This document shows, piece by piece, positions 1 to 8,335 of a stretch of 64,000 nt of DNA; the first letter of the stretch is position 1, and every line of letters begins with the position of its first letter. The stretch spans positions 813,183 through 877,182 of the forward strand of contig NZ_JAEPES010000001.1 in NCBI RefSeq assembly GCF_016634425.1, in the 5' to 3' direction. The DNA is from Lacisediminihabitans changchengi. GTDB taxonomy: Bacteria; Actinomycetota; Actinomycetes; Actinomycetales; Microbacteriaceae. The notes beneath the pieces were generated by a model that saw only the letters and a list, made by a program, of their open reading frames with translations, was not told where the DNA came from and did not search any database. The translations under genes were made by a program, and so were the position numbers.

Positions 1-1007
1 TCTTCACGGTCGCGATGCCAGCCCTCTTTCGAACCATTCGGCCGCACCATGTCAGCCAGCCAGTACGTTTCGTCGGGGTTGAAGTTCGCCAGTACGGTGT
101 GACCGCCGGCAACCGGGAGCGCTCGTCCGGCCGTGGCGAGATATCCAGCGACGGTGAGGTGCACTCCGTCAAAGACAGTGGATGCCGCGAGCCAGTCCGG
201 AATGAACCATCGGCCGTCGACCCCGGTCGCCCTCCACCAGTTGTGCCGGCGGGATCGCGTGACTTCGAGCGGGAACCGTTCGACCAGCCCAATCCAAGCT
301 TCCGGACCCTCGATCTCGAGCACCCGCGCTGAGGGTGCCACCGACACGGGAGTGGCCTCCGCGTCGGTCCATCCGAATCCGTCCTCGACAAGGGTGAGGC
401 CGATGGGCCCTCCCCGGGTCAGCTCGCGGGTGGTCACGGCAAGCCCGGTGAAATTGGGGATGGACCACCACGGTCCGCTGATGCGCTCGGTCACCGGCAC
501 GGCTAATTCAGGTGCGCTGGCTTCGTCGTCGATCGTCCGGATGCTCCAGTTCGCGAGTCGCTCGGAGAAGTCCCAGCGCGACTCTTGCTTATCCCGCCCC
601 GGATTGTCGAAGGCGACGATCCGTTGAGACTCGGCTGCGCAGGGGGACTCCCACCACTGGGCTCCGGGCGCGGCGCTGACGGCCGTTGCCAATGTGCGTA
701 AAGCCTCGATGCATTCGGGCCTCGCGAGCAGCGCGTCTTCGTCGTCGGGCGCCTGCCAGTACATCGCCCGATCGACGGATTCTCGGAGGGATGCCAGTTC
801 GAACCTCTCGACCACATTCGAGATCACTCGGGCCGGGGCTGGCACCAGAGTCGCGATCGCCTCGCAGAAGGCGGAGCGAGCGGCGACATCATCCGGAGCC
901 CAGGCGGCAATAAGGCCGAGATTCCATACCTGCTGGTCCAGCCGGTGACCAATGGCGAACAGGAGGCGCCGGCCACGCGGTCCCGCAAGCAGTGACTGCG
1001 CGTCCAT
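1..1007 (-). CDS. Hypothetical protein, 3' end cut off by window edge
   Basis: An open frame with no stop runs on the minus strand from an ATG at 1007 to the window edge (335 complete codons). The start is supported by a GGAGG box 5 nt upstream. I do not recognise the family. The protein starts MDAQSLLAGPRGRR and contains several Trp-rich patches such as GPWWSIPNFT and RHNWWRATG. It also has a GLTLVEDGFGWTD segment and the stretch NFNPDETYWLAD near the visible end. No signal peptide or membrane segment is seen, so it is probably cytosolic. Codon use looks like that of its neighbours. It is transcribed away from yebC. Function unknown; existence of the gene fairly sure. Confidence 0.7.
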   Translation of the reverse strand, partial: MDAQSLLAGPRGRRLLFAIGHRLDQQVWNLGLIAAWAPDDVAARSAFCEAIATLVPAPARVISNVVERFELASLRESVDRAMYWQAPDDEDALLARPECIEALRTLATAVSAAPGAQWWESPCAAESQRIVAFDNPGRDKQESRWDFSERLANWSIRTIDDEASAPELAVPVTERISGPWWSIPNFTGLAVTTRELTRGGPIGLTLVEDGFGWTDAEATPVSVAPSARVLEIEGPEAWIGLVERFPLEVTRSRRHNWWRATGVDGRWFIPDWLAASTVFDGVHLTVAGYLATAGRALPVAGGHTVLANFNPDETYWLADMVRPNGSKEGWHRDRE

Positions 1008-1054
1008 GCTGAGCCTCCGTCGTGTTTCTCTCACCCTATGACCTCACCCTCCCG

Positions 1055-1112
1055 GTGAGTCTTCATGAATGGCGCTTCGTCCGCGCGCGAAGAGCCATTG
1101 GTGACGACTCAC
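1055..1112. repeat. Long two-step hairpin in the gap before yebC
   Basis: GTGAGTC (1055-1061) pairs with GACTCAC (1106-1112). Inside, AATGGCGCTTCG (1068-1079) pairs with CGAAGAGCCATT (1088-1099) with one mismatch. A symmetric 6/6 internal loop and an 8-nt apical loop complete a 58-nt structure. No T-run follows on either strand, so it does not look like a simple terminator. It lies in the 5' region of the minus-strand gene. The rest of the 1008-1441 gap holds the 1195-1279 repeat, a small TCTGCCGG/CCGGCAGA hairpin at 1325-1343 and the yebC promoter; I see no gene in it. Confidence 0.6.
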
Positions 1113-1194
1113 GATGTGGAGAGCAGCCGTTCTGCCGGGGCGCCTGCACGACGGAATCGCGCGGGCTCCGATCAGCCGCGATCGGGGCGGAGGC

Positions 1195-1279
1195 GTCCGA
1201 AATGACGGAGATTCTGTCAGGGTGACCCATCTCGCCCGATGGGATTAGATGAGGAAGCAATTTCTCCGTCATTTCGGAC
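1195..1279. repeat. Dispersed palindromic element, copy 1 (subtype with ATGACGGAG arms)
   Basis: A perfect 17-bp inverted repeat, GTCCGAAATGACGGAGA (1195-1211) and its complement (1263-1279), encloses about 51 bp. The arms match the element at 51838-51918, and share the CCGAAATGA core with those at 28227-28314 and 45266-45360. Intergenic, non-coding. Confidence 0.8.
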
Positions 1280-1428
1280 AGAGATAGACGCTGCCCGCCC
1301 CCGGAGGCCAATCGAGTGTCGCCTTCTGCCGGGTGCCGGCAGATAGTCGATGCGGGGGGCCGACGTCATCCGCGACCCGTGGGCGCGACGGGCCGGGCTG
1401 CGGGGGAGGCGTCGCGACCCTCGCCGGG

Positions 1429-1434
1429 TAGAAT
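1429..1434 (+). promoter_or_regulatory. -10 box of yebC, leaderless type
   Basis: TAGAAT ends 7 nt before the yebC ATG, and no Shine-Dalgarno sequence is present between them. This is the spacing expected for transcription starting at or next to the A of the start codon. Confidence 0.5.
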
Positions 1435-1441
1435 GTTCAGC

Positions 1442-2200
1442 ATGTCAGGCCACTCCAAATGGGCAACCACCAAGCACCAGAAGGCGATCAAAGACTCGCG
1501 CCGTGCCAAGTCGTTCGCCAAGCTCATCAAGAACATCGAGGTCGCCGCCAAGATGGGCGGTGCAGATCTCTCCGGTAACCCCACCCTCGTGGATGCGGTT
1601 CAGAAGGCGAAGAAGACCTCTGTTCCCAACTCCAACATCGACAATGCCATCAAGCGCGGTTCCGGCCAACTCGGTGAGGCCGTCGATTATCAGACCATCA
1701 TGTACGAGGGCTACGCCGCCGGTGGCGTCGCACTCCTGATCGAATGTCTCACCGACAACAAGAACCGTGCCGCCGCCAACGTGCGTGCCATCATGTCCCG
1801 CAACGGCGGCACTATGGGCGACCCGGGCAGCGTCGCGTACAACTTCAGCCGCAAAGGCGTCATCTCGGTGACGAAGACCGACGGCACCGACGAGGATGAC
1901 ATCCTGGGCGCGGTGCTCGACGCGGGAGCGGAAGAGGTCAACGACCGCGGTGCCGGGTTCGAGATCGTCACGGAGCCGCAGGACCTGGTCGCTGCGCGCA
2001 CCGCCCTGCAGGATGCCGGTATCGACTACGACTCGGCCGACGTCGAGTTCGTCCCCGGTCTCACCATCGCGGTCGACCTCGAGACGGCGAAGAAGGTCTT
2101 CCGCCTGATCGACGCGCTCGACGACGACGACGATGTGCAGAACGTCTACGGCAACTTCGAGGTGCCCGCCGACGTGCAGGCGCAGCTCGACGAGGAATAA
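1442..2200 (+). CDS. yebC: YebC/PmpR family DNA-binding regulatory or translation factor
   Basis: 252 residues, the usual length for the family. It opens with the signature [14 protein letters not shown], which fixes the ATG at 1442, although the frame stays open upstream to 1316. The family is best known as a transcriptional regulator near ruv genes. More recently, members (TACO1/YebC) were linked to translation of proline-rich stretches. Here it sits 18 bp before ruvC at the head of the ruv cluster, the common bacterial arrangement. No Shine-Dalgarno is visible and a TAGAAT box lies just upstream, so translation is probably leaderless. The C-terminal third is very acidic ([10 protein letters not shown]). 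Identification is secure; its molecular role in this organism is not known. Confidence 0.95.
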   Translation: MSGHSKWATTKHQKAIKDSRRAKSFAKLIKNIEVAAKMGGADLSGNPTLVDAVQKAKKTSVPNSNIDNAIKRGSGQLGEAVDYQTIMYEGYAAGGVALLIECLTDNKNRAAANVRAIMSRNGGTMGDPGSVAYNFSRKGVISVTKTDGTDEDDILGAVLDAGAEEVNDRGAGFEIVTEPQDLVAARTALQDAGIDYDSADVEFVPGLTIAVDLETAKKVFRLIDALDDDDDVQNVYGNFEVPADVQAQLDEE

Positions 2201-2218
2201 GCGACTCAGGTGGGCTCC

Positions 2219-2797
2219 GTGCGGGTGCTCGGGATCGACCCCGGCCTCACCCGCTGCGGCGTCGGAATCGTGGATGTCGCCCCCAACCGCACCGCGGTGC
2301 TGGTCGACGTCGTCGTGATTCGCACCCCCTCGACCATGGCGCTCGAGAAGCGGCTGCTCGAGGTCGGCGAGGAGATCGAGCGACTGCTCGACGTTCACCG
2401 TCCCGCGGCCGTGGCGATCGAGCGAGTGTTCGCCCAGCAGAACCTCGGCACGGTGATGGGCGTCGCCCAGATCAGCGGCATCGCGCTGTATCACGCGTCG
2501 AAGCGCGGACTGCCGGTCGGCCTTCATACGCCGTCGGAGGTCAAGGCGGCGGTCACCGGGTACGGGTCGGCCGACAAACAGCAGGTGGCGACGATGGTCG
2601 CCCGCGTGCTCGGTCTCGCGGAGCTGCCGAAGCCCGCCGACGCCTCCGACGCCCTCGCGATCGCGCTCTGCCACGGCTGGAAGCGGGGAACGGTCATTGC
2701 TCCCGCCGGGGGAGCGCTGACCCAGGCCCAGCAGGCATGGCTCGCCGCAGAGCGCTCGACCGCAAAGTCGGCGCCCAAACGTAGGCTTGGCGCATGA
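2219..2797 (+). CDS. ruvC: Crossover junction endodeoxyribonuclease RuvC
   Basis: RuvC resolves Holliday junctions by paired nicking, working with RuvAB. The 192-residue product starts MRVLGIDPGLT. The four catalytic acids are visible: Asp7, Glu68 in AIERVF, and Asp141 and Asp144 in DASDA. The GTG at 2219 is preferred because it gives the family N-terminus and has AGGTGG at 2208-2213; a GTG at 2210 would add three residues. The stop overlaps the ruvA start by 4 nt (ATGA), so the genes are translationally coupled. Confidence 0.95.
   Translation: MRVLGIDPGLTRCGVGIVDVAPNRTAVLVDVVVIRTPSTMALEKRLLEVGEEIERLLDVHRPAAVAIERVFAQQNLGTVMGVAQISGIALYHASKRGLPVGLHTPSEVKAAVTGYGSADKQQVATMVARVLGLAELPKPADASDALAIALCHGWKRGTVIAPAGGALTQAQQAWLAAERSTAKSAPKRRLGA
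2782..2787 (+). promoter_or_regulatory. Possible internal -10 box for a leaderless ruvA transcript
   Basis: TAGGCT lies in the last codons of ruvC and ends exactly 6 nt before the ruvA ATG. This is the same spacing as at rarA, aroQ, rpe and hisE. It could give ruvAB a promoter separate from yebC-ruvC. Confidence 0.35.
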
Positions 2798-3432
2798 TCT
2801 CCTCCGTCCGTGGCACCGTTCTCGGTGTCGCCGGAACCACTGCTGTCATCGAGGTCGGTGGCCTCGGTCTCTCCATCAACGTCACCCCCCAGCACGCCCT
2901 GTCCCTGCGCATCGGCACCGAGGCGACGGTGCGTACCGCGCTCATCGTGCGCGAAGACGACCTCTCACTGTTCGGGTTTCAGGATGCTGACGAGCTCATG
3001 GTCTTCGACCTGCTCCGTGGCACCACCGGCGTGGGGCCGAAGTCGGCGATGGGAGTGCTGGCGGCGATGACCCCGAGCCAGATCTCCGCAGCCGTGGCCT
3101 CCGACGACGATGCTGCGTTCCGCAAGGTCTCCGGCATCGGCCCCAAGACCGCGAAGCTCATCGTGGTGTCCTTGACCGGCAAGATCCAGGCCTTTGCATC
3201 CAGCGCTCCGGCGCCACGGGCGGCGACCACCGTGACCGAGAGTGTGCTCGTCGCACTGGTCGGGCTCGGTTGGAGCGAGCGCGTTGCGGCTCAGGCTGTC
3301 GACGAGGCTCTGGCCGAAGCATCCGCCGATCAAGCCGCGGCGGACCAACCGCACACGGTGCAGCAGTTGTTGCGACTCACGCTGTCGCGTCTCGGACCGC
3401 AGTCGGCAGACCCGGTGGGGAGCAGTAGGTGA
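2794..3432 (+). CDS. ruvA: Holliday junction branch migration protein RuvA
   Basis: 212 residues. RuvA binds four-way junctions as a tetramer and loads the RuvB motor. The N-terminal OB-fold covers about residues 1-63. It is followed by the two helix-hairpin-helix loops GVGPK (79-83) and GIGPK (114-118), then an Ala-rich linker and the C-terminal RuvB-contact domain ([14 protein letters not shown]). The start overlaps the ruvC stop and its stop overlaps the ruvB GTG (GTGA), so ruvC, ruvA and ruvB form one coupled unit. Confidence 0.96.
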   Translation: MISSVRGTVLGVAGTTAVIEVGGLGLSINVTPQHALSLRIGTEATVRTALIVREDDLSLFGFQDADELMVFDLLRGTTGVGPKSAMGVLAAMTPSQISAAVASDDDAAFRKVSGIGPKTAKLIVVSLTGKIQAFASSAPAPRAATTVTESVLVALVGLGWSERVAAQAVDEALAEASADQAAADQPHTVQQLLRLTLSRLGPQSADPVGSSR

Positions 3433-4469
3433 GCATGTCCGACGACCCGTCCGTCGCCATCGTGCGGCCCACGCCAGAGTCGGATGCCGAACTCGCCTTC
3501 GAGGGGGCGCTCCGCCCGAAGTCGCTGGCCGAATTCGTCGGCCAGGCCAAGGTGCGCGCGCAGCTGCAGCTGTTGCTCGAGGCCGCACGCATCCAGAACC
3601 GCACGCCCGACCACATTCTGCTGGCCGGCCCTCCCGGACTCGGCAAGACCACGCTCGCGATGATCGTGGCGCAGGAGAGCGGCAGACCGCTGCGGATGTC
3701 GAGCGGCCCCGCCATCCAACACGCCGGCGATCTCGCCGCGGTGTTGTCGTCGCTGGTACCGGGGGAGATCCTGTTCATCGACGAGATCCACCGCATGGCG
3801 CGTTCCGCGGAGGAGATGCTGTACCTCGCGATGGAGGATTTCCGCATCGACATCATGGTGGGTAAGGGGGCAGGGGCGACCTCTATCCCGCTCGATCTCG
3901 CACCGTTCACCCTGGTGGGCGCGACGACGCGCTCCGGCATGCTGCCGAATCCGCTGCGCGACCGCTTCGGCTTCACCGCGCATCTCGAGTTCTACTCGGA
4001 ACCGGAGCTGGAGCAGGTGCTGAGCCGTGCTGCCCTTCTCCTAGACCTTCCGATCGATCGTGCCGCTCTGGCCGAGATCGCCGGGCGTTGCCGGGGAACG
4101 CCACGAATCGCCAACCGGCTGCTTCGTCGAGTGCGGGACTACGCCCTGGTGCACGGCGACGAGGCGGGACTCGGCGCGGTGCAGGCCGCCCTGGAGCTGT
4201 ATGACGTCGACCAGCTCGGGCTGGACCGCCTGGATCGAGCCGTGATGGAGATCATCCTGACCCGCTTCGACGGGGGACCGGTGGGGTTGAACACGCTCGC
4301 GGTCTCGGTCGGCGAGGAGGCGGAGACCATCGAGTCGGTGGTCGAACCCTTCTTGGTGCGCATCGGACTGATCACGCGAACCCCCCGCGGCCGCGTCGCG
4401 ACCCGGCTGGCCTGGCGCCATTTCGGACTGTCGCAGTCGAACGGGGCGTTGTTCGGCGATGACCTATAA
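3429..4469 (+). CDS. ruvB: Holliday junction branch migration helicase RuvB
   Basis: 346 residues, family-typical. This is the AAA+ hexameric motor that drives branch migration on RuvA-bound junctions. The Walker A motif GPPGLGKTT is at 67-75 and the Walker B motif ILFIDEIH at 114-121. The sensor region [11 protein letters not shown] and the C-terminal winged-helix domain are present. GTG at 3429 is coupled to ruvA; an ATG two codons later (3435) is an alternative. The stop overlaps a perfect TATAAT that may drive yajC. Confidence 0.97.
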   Translation: MSMSDDPSVAIVRPTPESDAELAFEGALRPKSLAEFVGQAKVRAQLQLLLEAARIQNRTPDHILLAGPPGLGKTTLAMIVAQESGRPLRMSSGPAIQHAGDLAAVLSSLVPGEILFIDEIHRMARSAEEMLYLAMEDFRIDIMVGKGAGATSIPLDLAPFTLVGATTRSGMLPNPLRDRFGFTAHLEFYSEPELEQVLSRAALLLDLPIDRAALAEIAGRCRGTPRIANRLLRRVRDYALVHGDEAGLGAVQAALELYDVDQLGLDRLDRAVMEIILTRFDGGPVGLNTLAVSVGEEAETIESVVEPFLVRIGLITRTPRGRVATRLAWRHFGLSQSNGALFGDDL

Positions 4470-4503
4470 TTCAAGCTGGCCACTCAGCACGCAGGGTTAG
4501 ACT
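4465..4503 (+). promoter_or_regulatory. Two candidate -10 boxes for yajC-secDF
   Basis: A consensus TATAAT (4465-4470) overlaps the ruvB stop codon. A second box, TAGACT (4498-4503), lies 39 nt before the yajC ATG. No convincing -35 hexamer is seen for either. They suggest the secretion genes can be transcribed apart from ruvCAB. Confidence 0.45.
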
Positions 4504-4542
4504 CCCCGTGTTTCCCTAAGAACTCGGAAGGTTCCTTCGCGC

Positions 4543-4974
4543 ATGCAATTCGATCCCACCCTTATCCTCATCGCAGTTGTACTGGTGGCTTTCGTCATCT
4601 TCCAGTTCCGCTCCTCCCGCAAGAAGGCCAAGGCGGCGGCCGAGCGTCAGAAGCAGATCGTTCCGGGCGTGGAGATCATGACCAACTACGGACTGTTCGG
4701 CACGATCACCGAGCTCGACGACGAGAACAACTTCGCGTTCATCGAGATTTCTCCCGGCAACGTGATCAAGATCCACAAGTCCACAATCCTCAAGGCCGCT
4801 GACGACACCGTCGAGCCCGAGACCGTGGAAGAGCTCGAATCCGAGGGTGGCGGCGAGACCACCATCGTCGTACCCGAGCAGTCCTCGTCGACCGTTAAAG
4901 AGCCGCAGTTCGGCGAGCGTGTCGAACCCGCGTCGACGCCCGAGACCGGTGCGGCAAAAAAGCTCGAAGACTAA
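4543..4974 (+). CDS. yajC: Preprotein translocase subunit YajC
   Basis: 143 residues. YajC is a small single-span inner-membrane partner of SecDF. The membrane helix is at about residues 6-21 (LILIAVVLVAFVIFQF). A basic turn (RSSRKKAKAAAERQ) and the conserved cytosolic segment IVPGVEIMTNYGLFGTI follow. The long acidic, Ser/Thr-rich tail is typical of actinobacterial YajC. A GGAAGG box lies about 10 nt upstream of the ATG. The gene sits directly before secD and secF, as is usual. Confidence 0.93.
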   Translation: MQFDPTLILIAVVLVAFVIFQFRSSRKKAKAAAERQKQIVPGVEIMTNYGLFGTITELDDENNFAFIEISPGNVIKIHKSTILKAADDTVEPETVEELESEGGGETTIVVPEQSSSTVKEPQFGERVEPASTPETGAAKKLED

Positions 4975-4987
4975 CCGCTAATCTGAA

Positions 4988-5019
4988 CGGGGCCGCTCGA
5001 GATCCTCGGGTTGGCCCCG
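4988..5019 (+). terminator. Strong hairpin between yajC and secD
   Basis: CGGGGCC (4988-4994) pairs with GGCCCCG (5013-5019), with an inner CTCGAG/CTCGGG stem and a 3-nt loop. Only a weak T-rich stretch (CGTTTCGCC) follows. It may attenuate transcription or set the yajC:secD ratio rather than terminate fully. The 117-bp gap also has a TAGCCT (5043-5048) that could serve as a -10 box for secD. Confidence 0.45.
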
Positions 5020-5091
5020 CTCCAGCGTTTCGCCTTGCACCCTAGCCTGCGCGCGTGCTGACCTCCCCGCTCACAGAAAGCTGAGTTCCCT

Positions 5092-6864
5092 TTGGCAAGA
5101 ACGACCCCGGTCAAGAAGGCGACACGTTCGCTGGTTTGGCTCCTGGTCATCGCGGCTCTTCTCGCGATCGCAAACGGGGCGAATGCCTTCTTCACTGCGA
5201 ATCCCAAGGGACCGGATATCAGCAAGGTGGTCGCCGCGGCGACCTGGACGCCGAAGCTCGCGCTCGACCTCGAGGGCGGCACCGAAATCATCCTGCAGCC
5301 CCAGGTGGCCTCTGGCCAGGCTGCTCCGACGGCGGAGCAGCTCGATCAGGCCGTGGCGATCATCCGTCAGCGCATCGATGCGAGCGGTGTCTCCGAGGCG
5401 GAGATCAACACGCAGGGCAGCCAGAACGTCGTCGTGAGCATCCCCGGAATTCCGGATCAGGCGACGATCAACCGCATCGAGTCCTCGGCGAAGCTCGAGT
5501 TCCGTCCGGTGCTGGTGACGGATGCCGCGGCCAGCAGCGCCGTGGGAGGTTCGGCCACTCCGAGCCCGACGCCGAGCGATTTCACTACGCTCCAGGCGAC
5601 CCCGAGCACCAAGCCGACCAACGGCAGTGACCTCGCCTACGTCACCCCGAAGCTGAAGGCCGAGTTCGATGCCTTCAGCTGCGCCGACGTCGACAAGACC
5701 AAGGCGAACGTCGCGGATCCGAAGATCCCGCTCATCACCTGCGATGACAGCGGTGCATACAAGTACATCCTCGGCCCGGTCGAGGTGGCAGGCGAGACCA
5801 TCTCCGACGCCACCAACGGCCAGGTGCAGAACTCGCAGGGAGCGACGACCGGCCAGTGGGCGGTCAATATCGTCTTCAACGCCAAGGGCACCAAGGAGTT
5901 CGCCGCGGTCACCACCCGACTCAACGCCTTCCCGCAGACCGATGCGCGCAACCGTTTCGCCATCGTGCTCGACGGCCGCATCATCTCGGCGCCGACCACC
6001 AACGCGGTGATCACCAACGGCAAGCCCCAGATCAGCGGCAACTTCACCCAGGCGACGTCGAAGACCCTTGCGGACCAGCTCAAGTTCGGCGCGTTGCCGA
6101 TCGGGTTCAAGGTGCAGAGCAACGAGACCATCACGGCGACCCTCGGTAAGACCCAGCTCCAGAGTGGTCTGCTCGCCGGGCTGATCGGTCTGATCCTGGT
6201 CGTCTTGTACTCGCTGCTGCAGTACCGCAGCCTCGCCTCGATCACGATCGCGTCGCTGGTGGTGGCGGCGGTGCTCACCTACCTTGTCGTCGTTCTGCTC
6301 TCCGGTCGAGAAGGGTTCAGGCTCTCCCTCGCCGGTGTGGCCGGCCTCATCGTCGCCATCGGTATCACGGCGGACTCGTTCATCGTCTACTTCGAACGAA
6401 TACGAGACGAACTGCGGGATGGCCGGGCGCTCGACGGGGCCGTCGAGGCGGGCTGGAAGCGCGCGCTGCGCACCATCATCGCGTCCGACGCCGTCAACTT
6501 TCTCGCCGCGGCCATCCTGTTCGCCGTCGCGGTCGGAAACGTCAAGGGCTTCGCGCTCACCCTCGGCATCACCACCCTGATCGACCTCGTCGTGGTCACC
6601 CTGTTCACGCACCCAATGCTTCAGCTGATCGCCCGGCGACCGTTCTTCGCGGAGGGCCACCGATTCAGCGGGCTTGACCCGAAGGCTCTCGGCGCGGTGT
6701 ACCGCGGGCGTGCCCAGTTCCGCGAGCCGGCCGCCGCGGTCGCTGCCAAGAAGACGGCGGCGTCGGGCGAGGCTCAGCGTCGCCAGACGATTGCCGAGCG
6801 CAAGGCCGCCGAAGCCGCAGCCTCGCAGCCATCCACTAGCCGCACCAAGGGGAAGGACTCCTGA
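5092..6864 (+). CDS. secD: Protein translocase subunit SecD
   Basis: 590 residues. With SecF it uses the proton gradient to pull exported proteins off the Sec channel. Membrane segment 1 is at about 14-33. The conserved LALDLEGGTEI follows near 56. A long extracytoplasmic domain contains a Pro/Ser/Thr-rich insert near 145-170. Five more membrane segments start near 356, with the proton-path region GVAGLIVAIGITADSFIVYF. A basic, Ala-rich cytosolic tail of about 60 residues ends the protein. TTG at 5092 gives the family N-terminus; the Shine-Dalgarno is weak. The stop shares one base with the secF ATG. Confidence 0.95.
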   Translation: MARTTPVKKATRSLVWLLVIAALLAIANGANAFFTANPKGPDISKVVAAATWTPKLALDLEGGTEIILQPQVASGQAAPTAEQLDQAVAIIRQRIDASGVSEAEINTQGSQNVVVSIPGIPDQATINRIESSAKLEFRPVLVTDAAASSAVGGSATPSPTPSDFTTLQATPSTKPTNGSDLAYVTPKLKAEFDAFSCADVDKTKANVADPKIPLITCDDSGAYKYILGPVEVAGETISDATNGQVQNSQGATTGQWAVNIVFNAKGTKEFAAVTTRLNAFPQTDARNRFAIVLDGRIISAPTTNAVITNGKPQISGNFTQATSKTLADQLKFGALPIGFKVQSNETITATLGKTQLQSGLLAGLIGLILVVLYSLLQYRSLASITIASLVVAAVLTYLVVVLLSGREGFRLSLAGVAGLIVAIGITADSFIVYFERIRDELRDGRALDGAVEAGWKRALRTIIASDAVNFLAAAILFAVAVGNVKGFALTLGITTLIDLVVVTLFTHPMLQLIARRPFFAEGHRFSGLDPKALGAVYRGRAQFREPAAAVAAKKTAASGEAQRRQTIAERKAAEAAASQPSTSRTKGKDS

Positions 6865-7853
6865 TGGCCAGCTTCTCCCAGTTCGGCAACGACCTCTACA
6901 CCGGCGCTCGTTCGTACAACATCGTCGGCCGCCGCAAGGTCTGGTATCTGGTCTCCGGCCTCCTTCTGCTCATCGTGATCGTGGTTCCGATCGCCCGGGG
7001 CGGCTTCGTCTTCGGCATCGAGTTCCTCGGGGGATCGCAGTTTCAGATCTCGAACACCGCGAACACCAACCAGCCGTTCGCCCAGAACACCGTCAACGAC
7101 ACCGTTGCCGGCAAGAACCCGCGCGTCACCGTCGTCGGCAACGACTCCGTACGCATCCAGACCGATCAGCTGACATCTGACCAGAGCGTCGAGGTCAAGG
7201 ATGCGCTGGCCAAGGCCTACGACATCCCGAGCAAGCAGGTCACGGCTTCCTTCATCGGTGCGACCTGGGGTCAGGACATCACGCGCCAGGCGCTCACCGG
7301 TCTCATCATCTTCGTGGTTCTCGCCGCGATCGTGATGGCACTCTACTTCCGCACCTGGAAGATGTCGGTCGCTGCCCTCGTCGCATTGCTTCACGACCTG
7401 GTCATCACCGCCGGCGTCTACGGCGTCTTCGGTATCGAGGTCACGCCGGCCGCGGTCATCGGCTTCCTGACGATCCTCGGCTATTCGCTGTATGACACGG
7501 TCGTCGTCTTCGACAAGATCCGAGAGAACACATCGGAGGACGGCGACCTGTCGCGGCGCACGTTCGGGGAGTCGGTCAACCTCGCCGTCAACCAGACCCT
7601 GGTGCGATCGATCAACACGTCGATCGTCGCGATCTTGCCGGTCGGCTCGATCCTCTTCATCGGAGCGGTACTCCTCGGTGCCGGAACGCTGCGCGACATC
7701 TCGCTCGCGCTCTTCATCGGCATCATCGTGGGCACCTATTCGACGATCTTCGTCGCAGCGCCGCTATACGCGCAGTTGCGTGGAACCGAGCCCGCGGTGA
7801 AGAAGCGCAATCAGCGGGCGTTGGCGAACCGTGAGGCTAGTCTCACCAAGTAG
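6864..7853 (+). CDS. secF: Protein translocase subunit SecF
   Basis: 329 residues, partner of SecD in the auxiliary secretion complex. The first membrane segment is at about 29-49, followed by the hallmark FGIEFLGGSQFQI and an extracytoplasmic domain. Five further membrane segments carry the family motif GYSLYDTVVVFDKIRE near 206-221. The C-terminus is short and basic. The ATG overlaps the secD TGA by one nucleotide, so the two are co-translated. Confidence 0.96.
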   Translation: MASFSQFGNDLYTGARSYNIVGRRKVWYLVSGLLLLIVIVVPIARGGFVFGIEFLGGSQFQISNTANTNQPFAQNTVNDTVAGKNPRVTVVGNDSVRIQTDQLTSDQSVEVKDALAKAYDIPSKQVTASFIGATWGQDITRQALTGLIIFVVLAAIVMALYFRTWKMSVAALVALLHDLVITAGVYGVFGIEVTPAAVIGFLTILGYSLYDTVVVFDKIRENTSEDGDLSRRTFGESVNLAVNQTLVRSINTSIVAILPVGSILFIGAVLLGAGTLRDISLALFIGIIVGTYSTIFVAAPLYAQLRGTEPAVKKRNQRALANREASLTK

Positions 7854-7899
7854 TTCCGCGCAGTCCTCCCGAACCACCCGTCGAACGGAAGAAGCAGTC

Positions 7900-8238
7900 A
7901 TGGCCGGCATCCCCGAGATCAGTGCAGCGAATGCGATCACCGCGGTCGCGGAGGGAGCCTGGCTCATGGATGTCCGCGAGCAGGACGAATGGGATCGCGG
8001 TCACGCACCCGGCGCTCACCTGGTGCCGACGTCGCGGCTGAATGAGCTGCTCGGCGAGGTACCGACCGATCAGAAGGTCTTGGTGGTCTGCCACTCGGGC
8101 ATGCGGTCTGCGCGGGTTACGGCTGCTCTGTTGCGCGAAGATTACGACGTGATCAACGTTGAGGGCGGGATGATGGCCTGGGCCGACGCCGGCGGCGCCC
8201 TCGAGACGGACGGCGAGGACGCACCACGCGTCGACTGA
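7900..8238 (+). CDS. Single-domain rhodanese-like sulfurtransferase
   Basis: 112 residues, one rhodanese domain. The active-site loop CHSGMRSAR carries the catalytic Cys, and the family motif [18 protein letters not shown] is present. Such small cytosolic rhodaneses move sulfane sulfur to cyanide or to protein acceptors; the substrate cannot be read from sequence. The ATG at 7900 has GGAAGAAG upstream and matches the domain boundary. The frame extends upstream to 7831 but without support. It lies 46 bp after secF and 97 bp before rel, in the same direction. Confidence 0.88.
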   Translation: MAGIPEISAANAITAVAEGAWLMDVREQDEWDRGHAPGAHLVPTSRLNELLGEVPTDQKVLVVCHSGMRSARVTAALLREDYDVINVEGGMMAWADAGGALETDGEDAPRVD

Positions 8239-8335
8239 TGGGCGGCAGTGCGGGGGTATGCCGCAGGCGTCCCGCTCAGAGCGAACCGGCACGGCACGTC
8301 CAGCGTGCGGTGCTAACTTTGCAGTGGAGGCTGGC

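Noticed and set aside
1316..1441. Upstream extension of the yebC frame to 1316
   Set aside because: The added residues are Arg/Gly/Pro-rich without similarity to YebC. The family starts at MSGHSKW, and a -10 box lies between.
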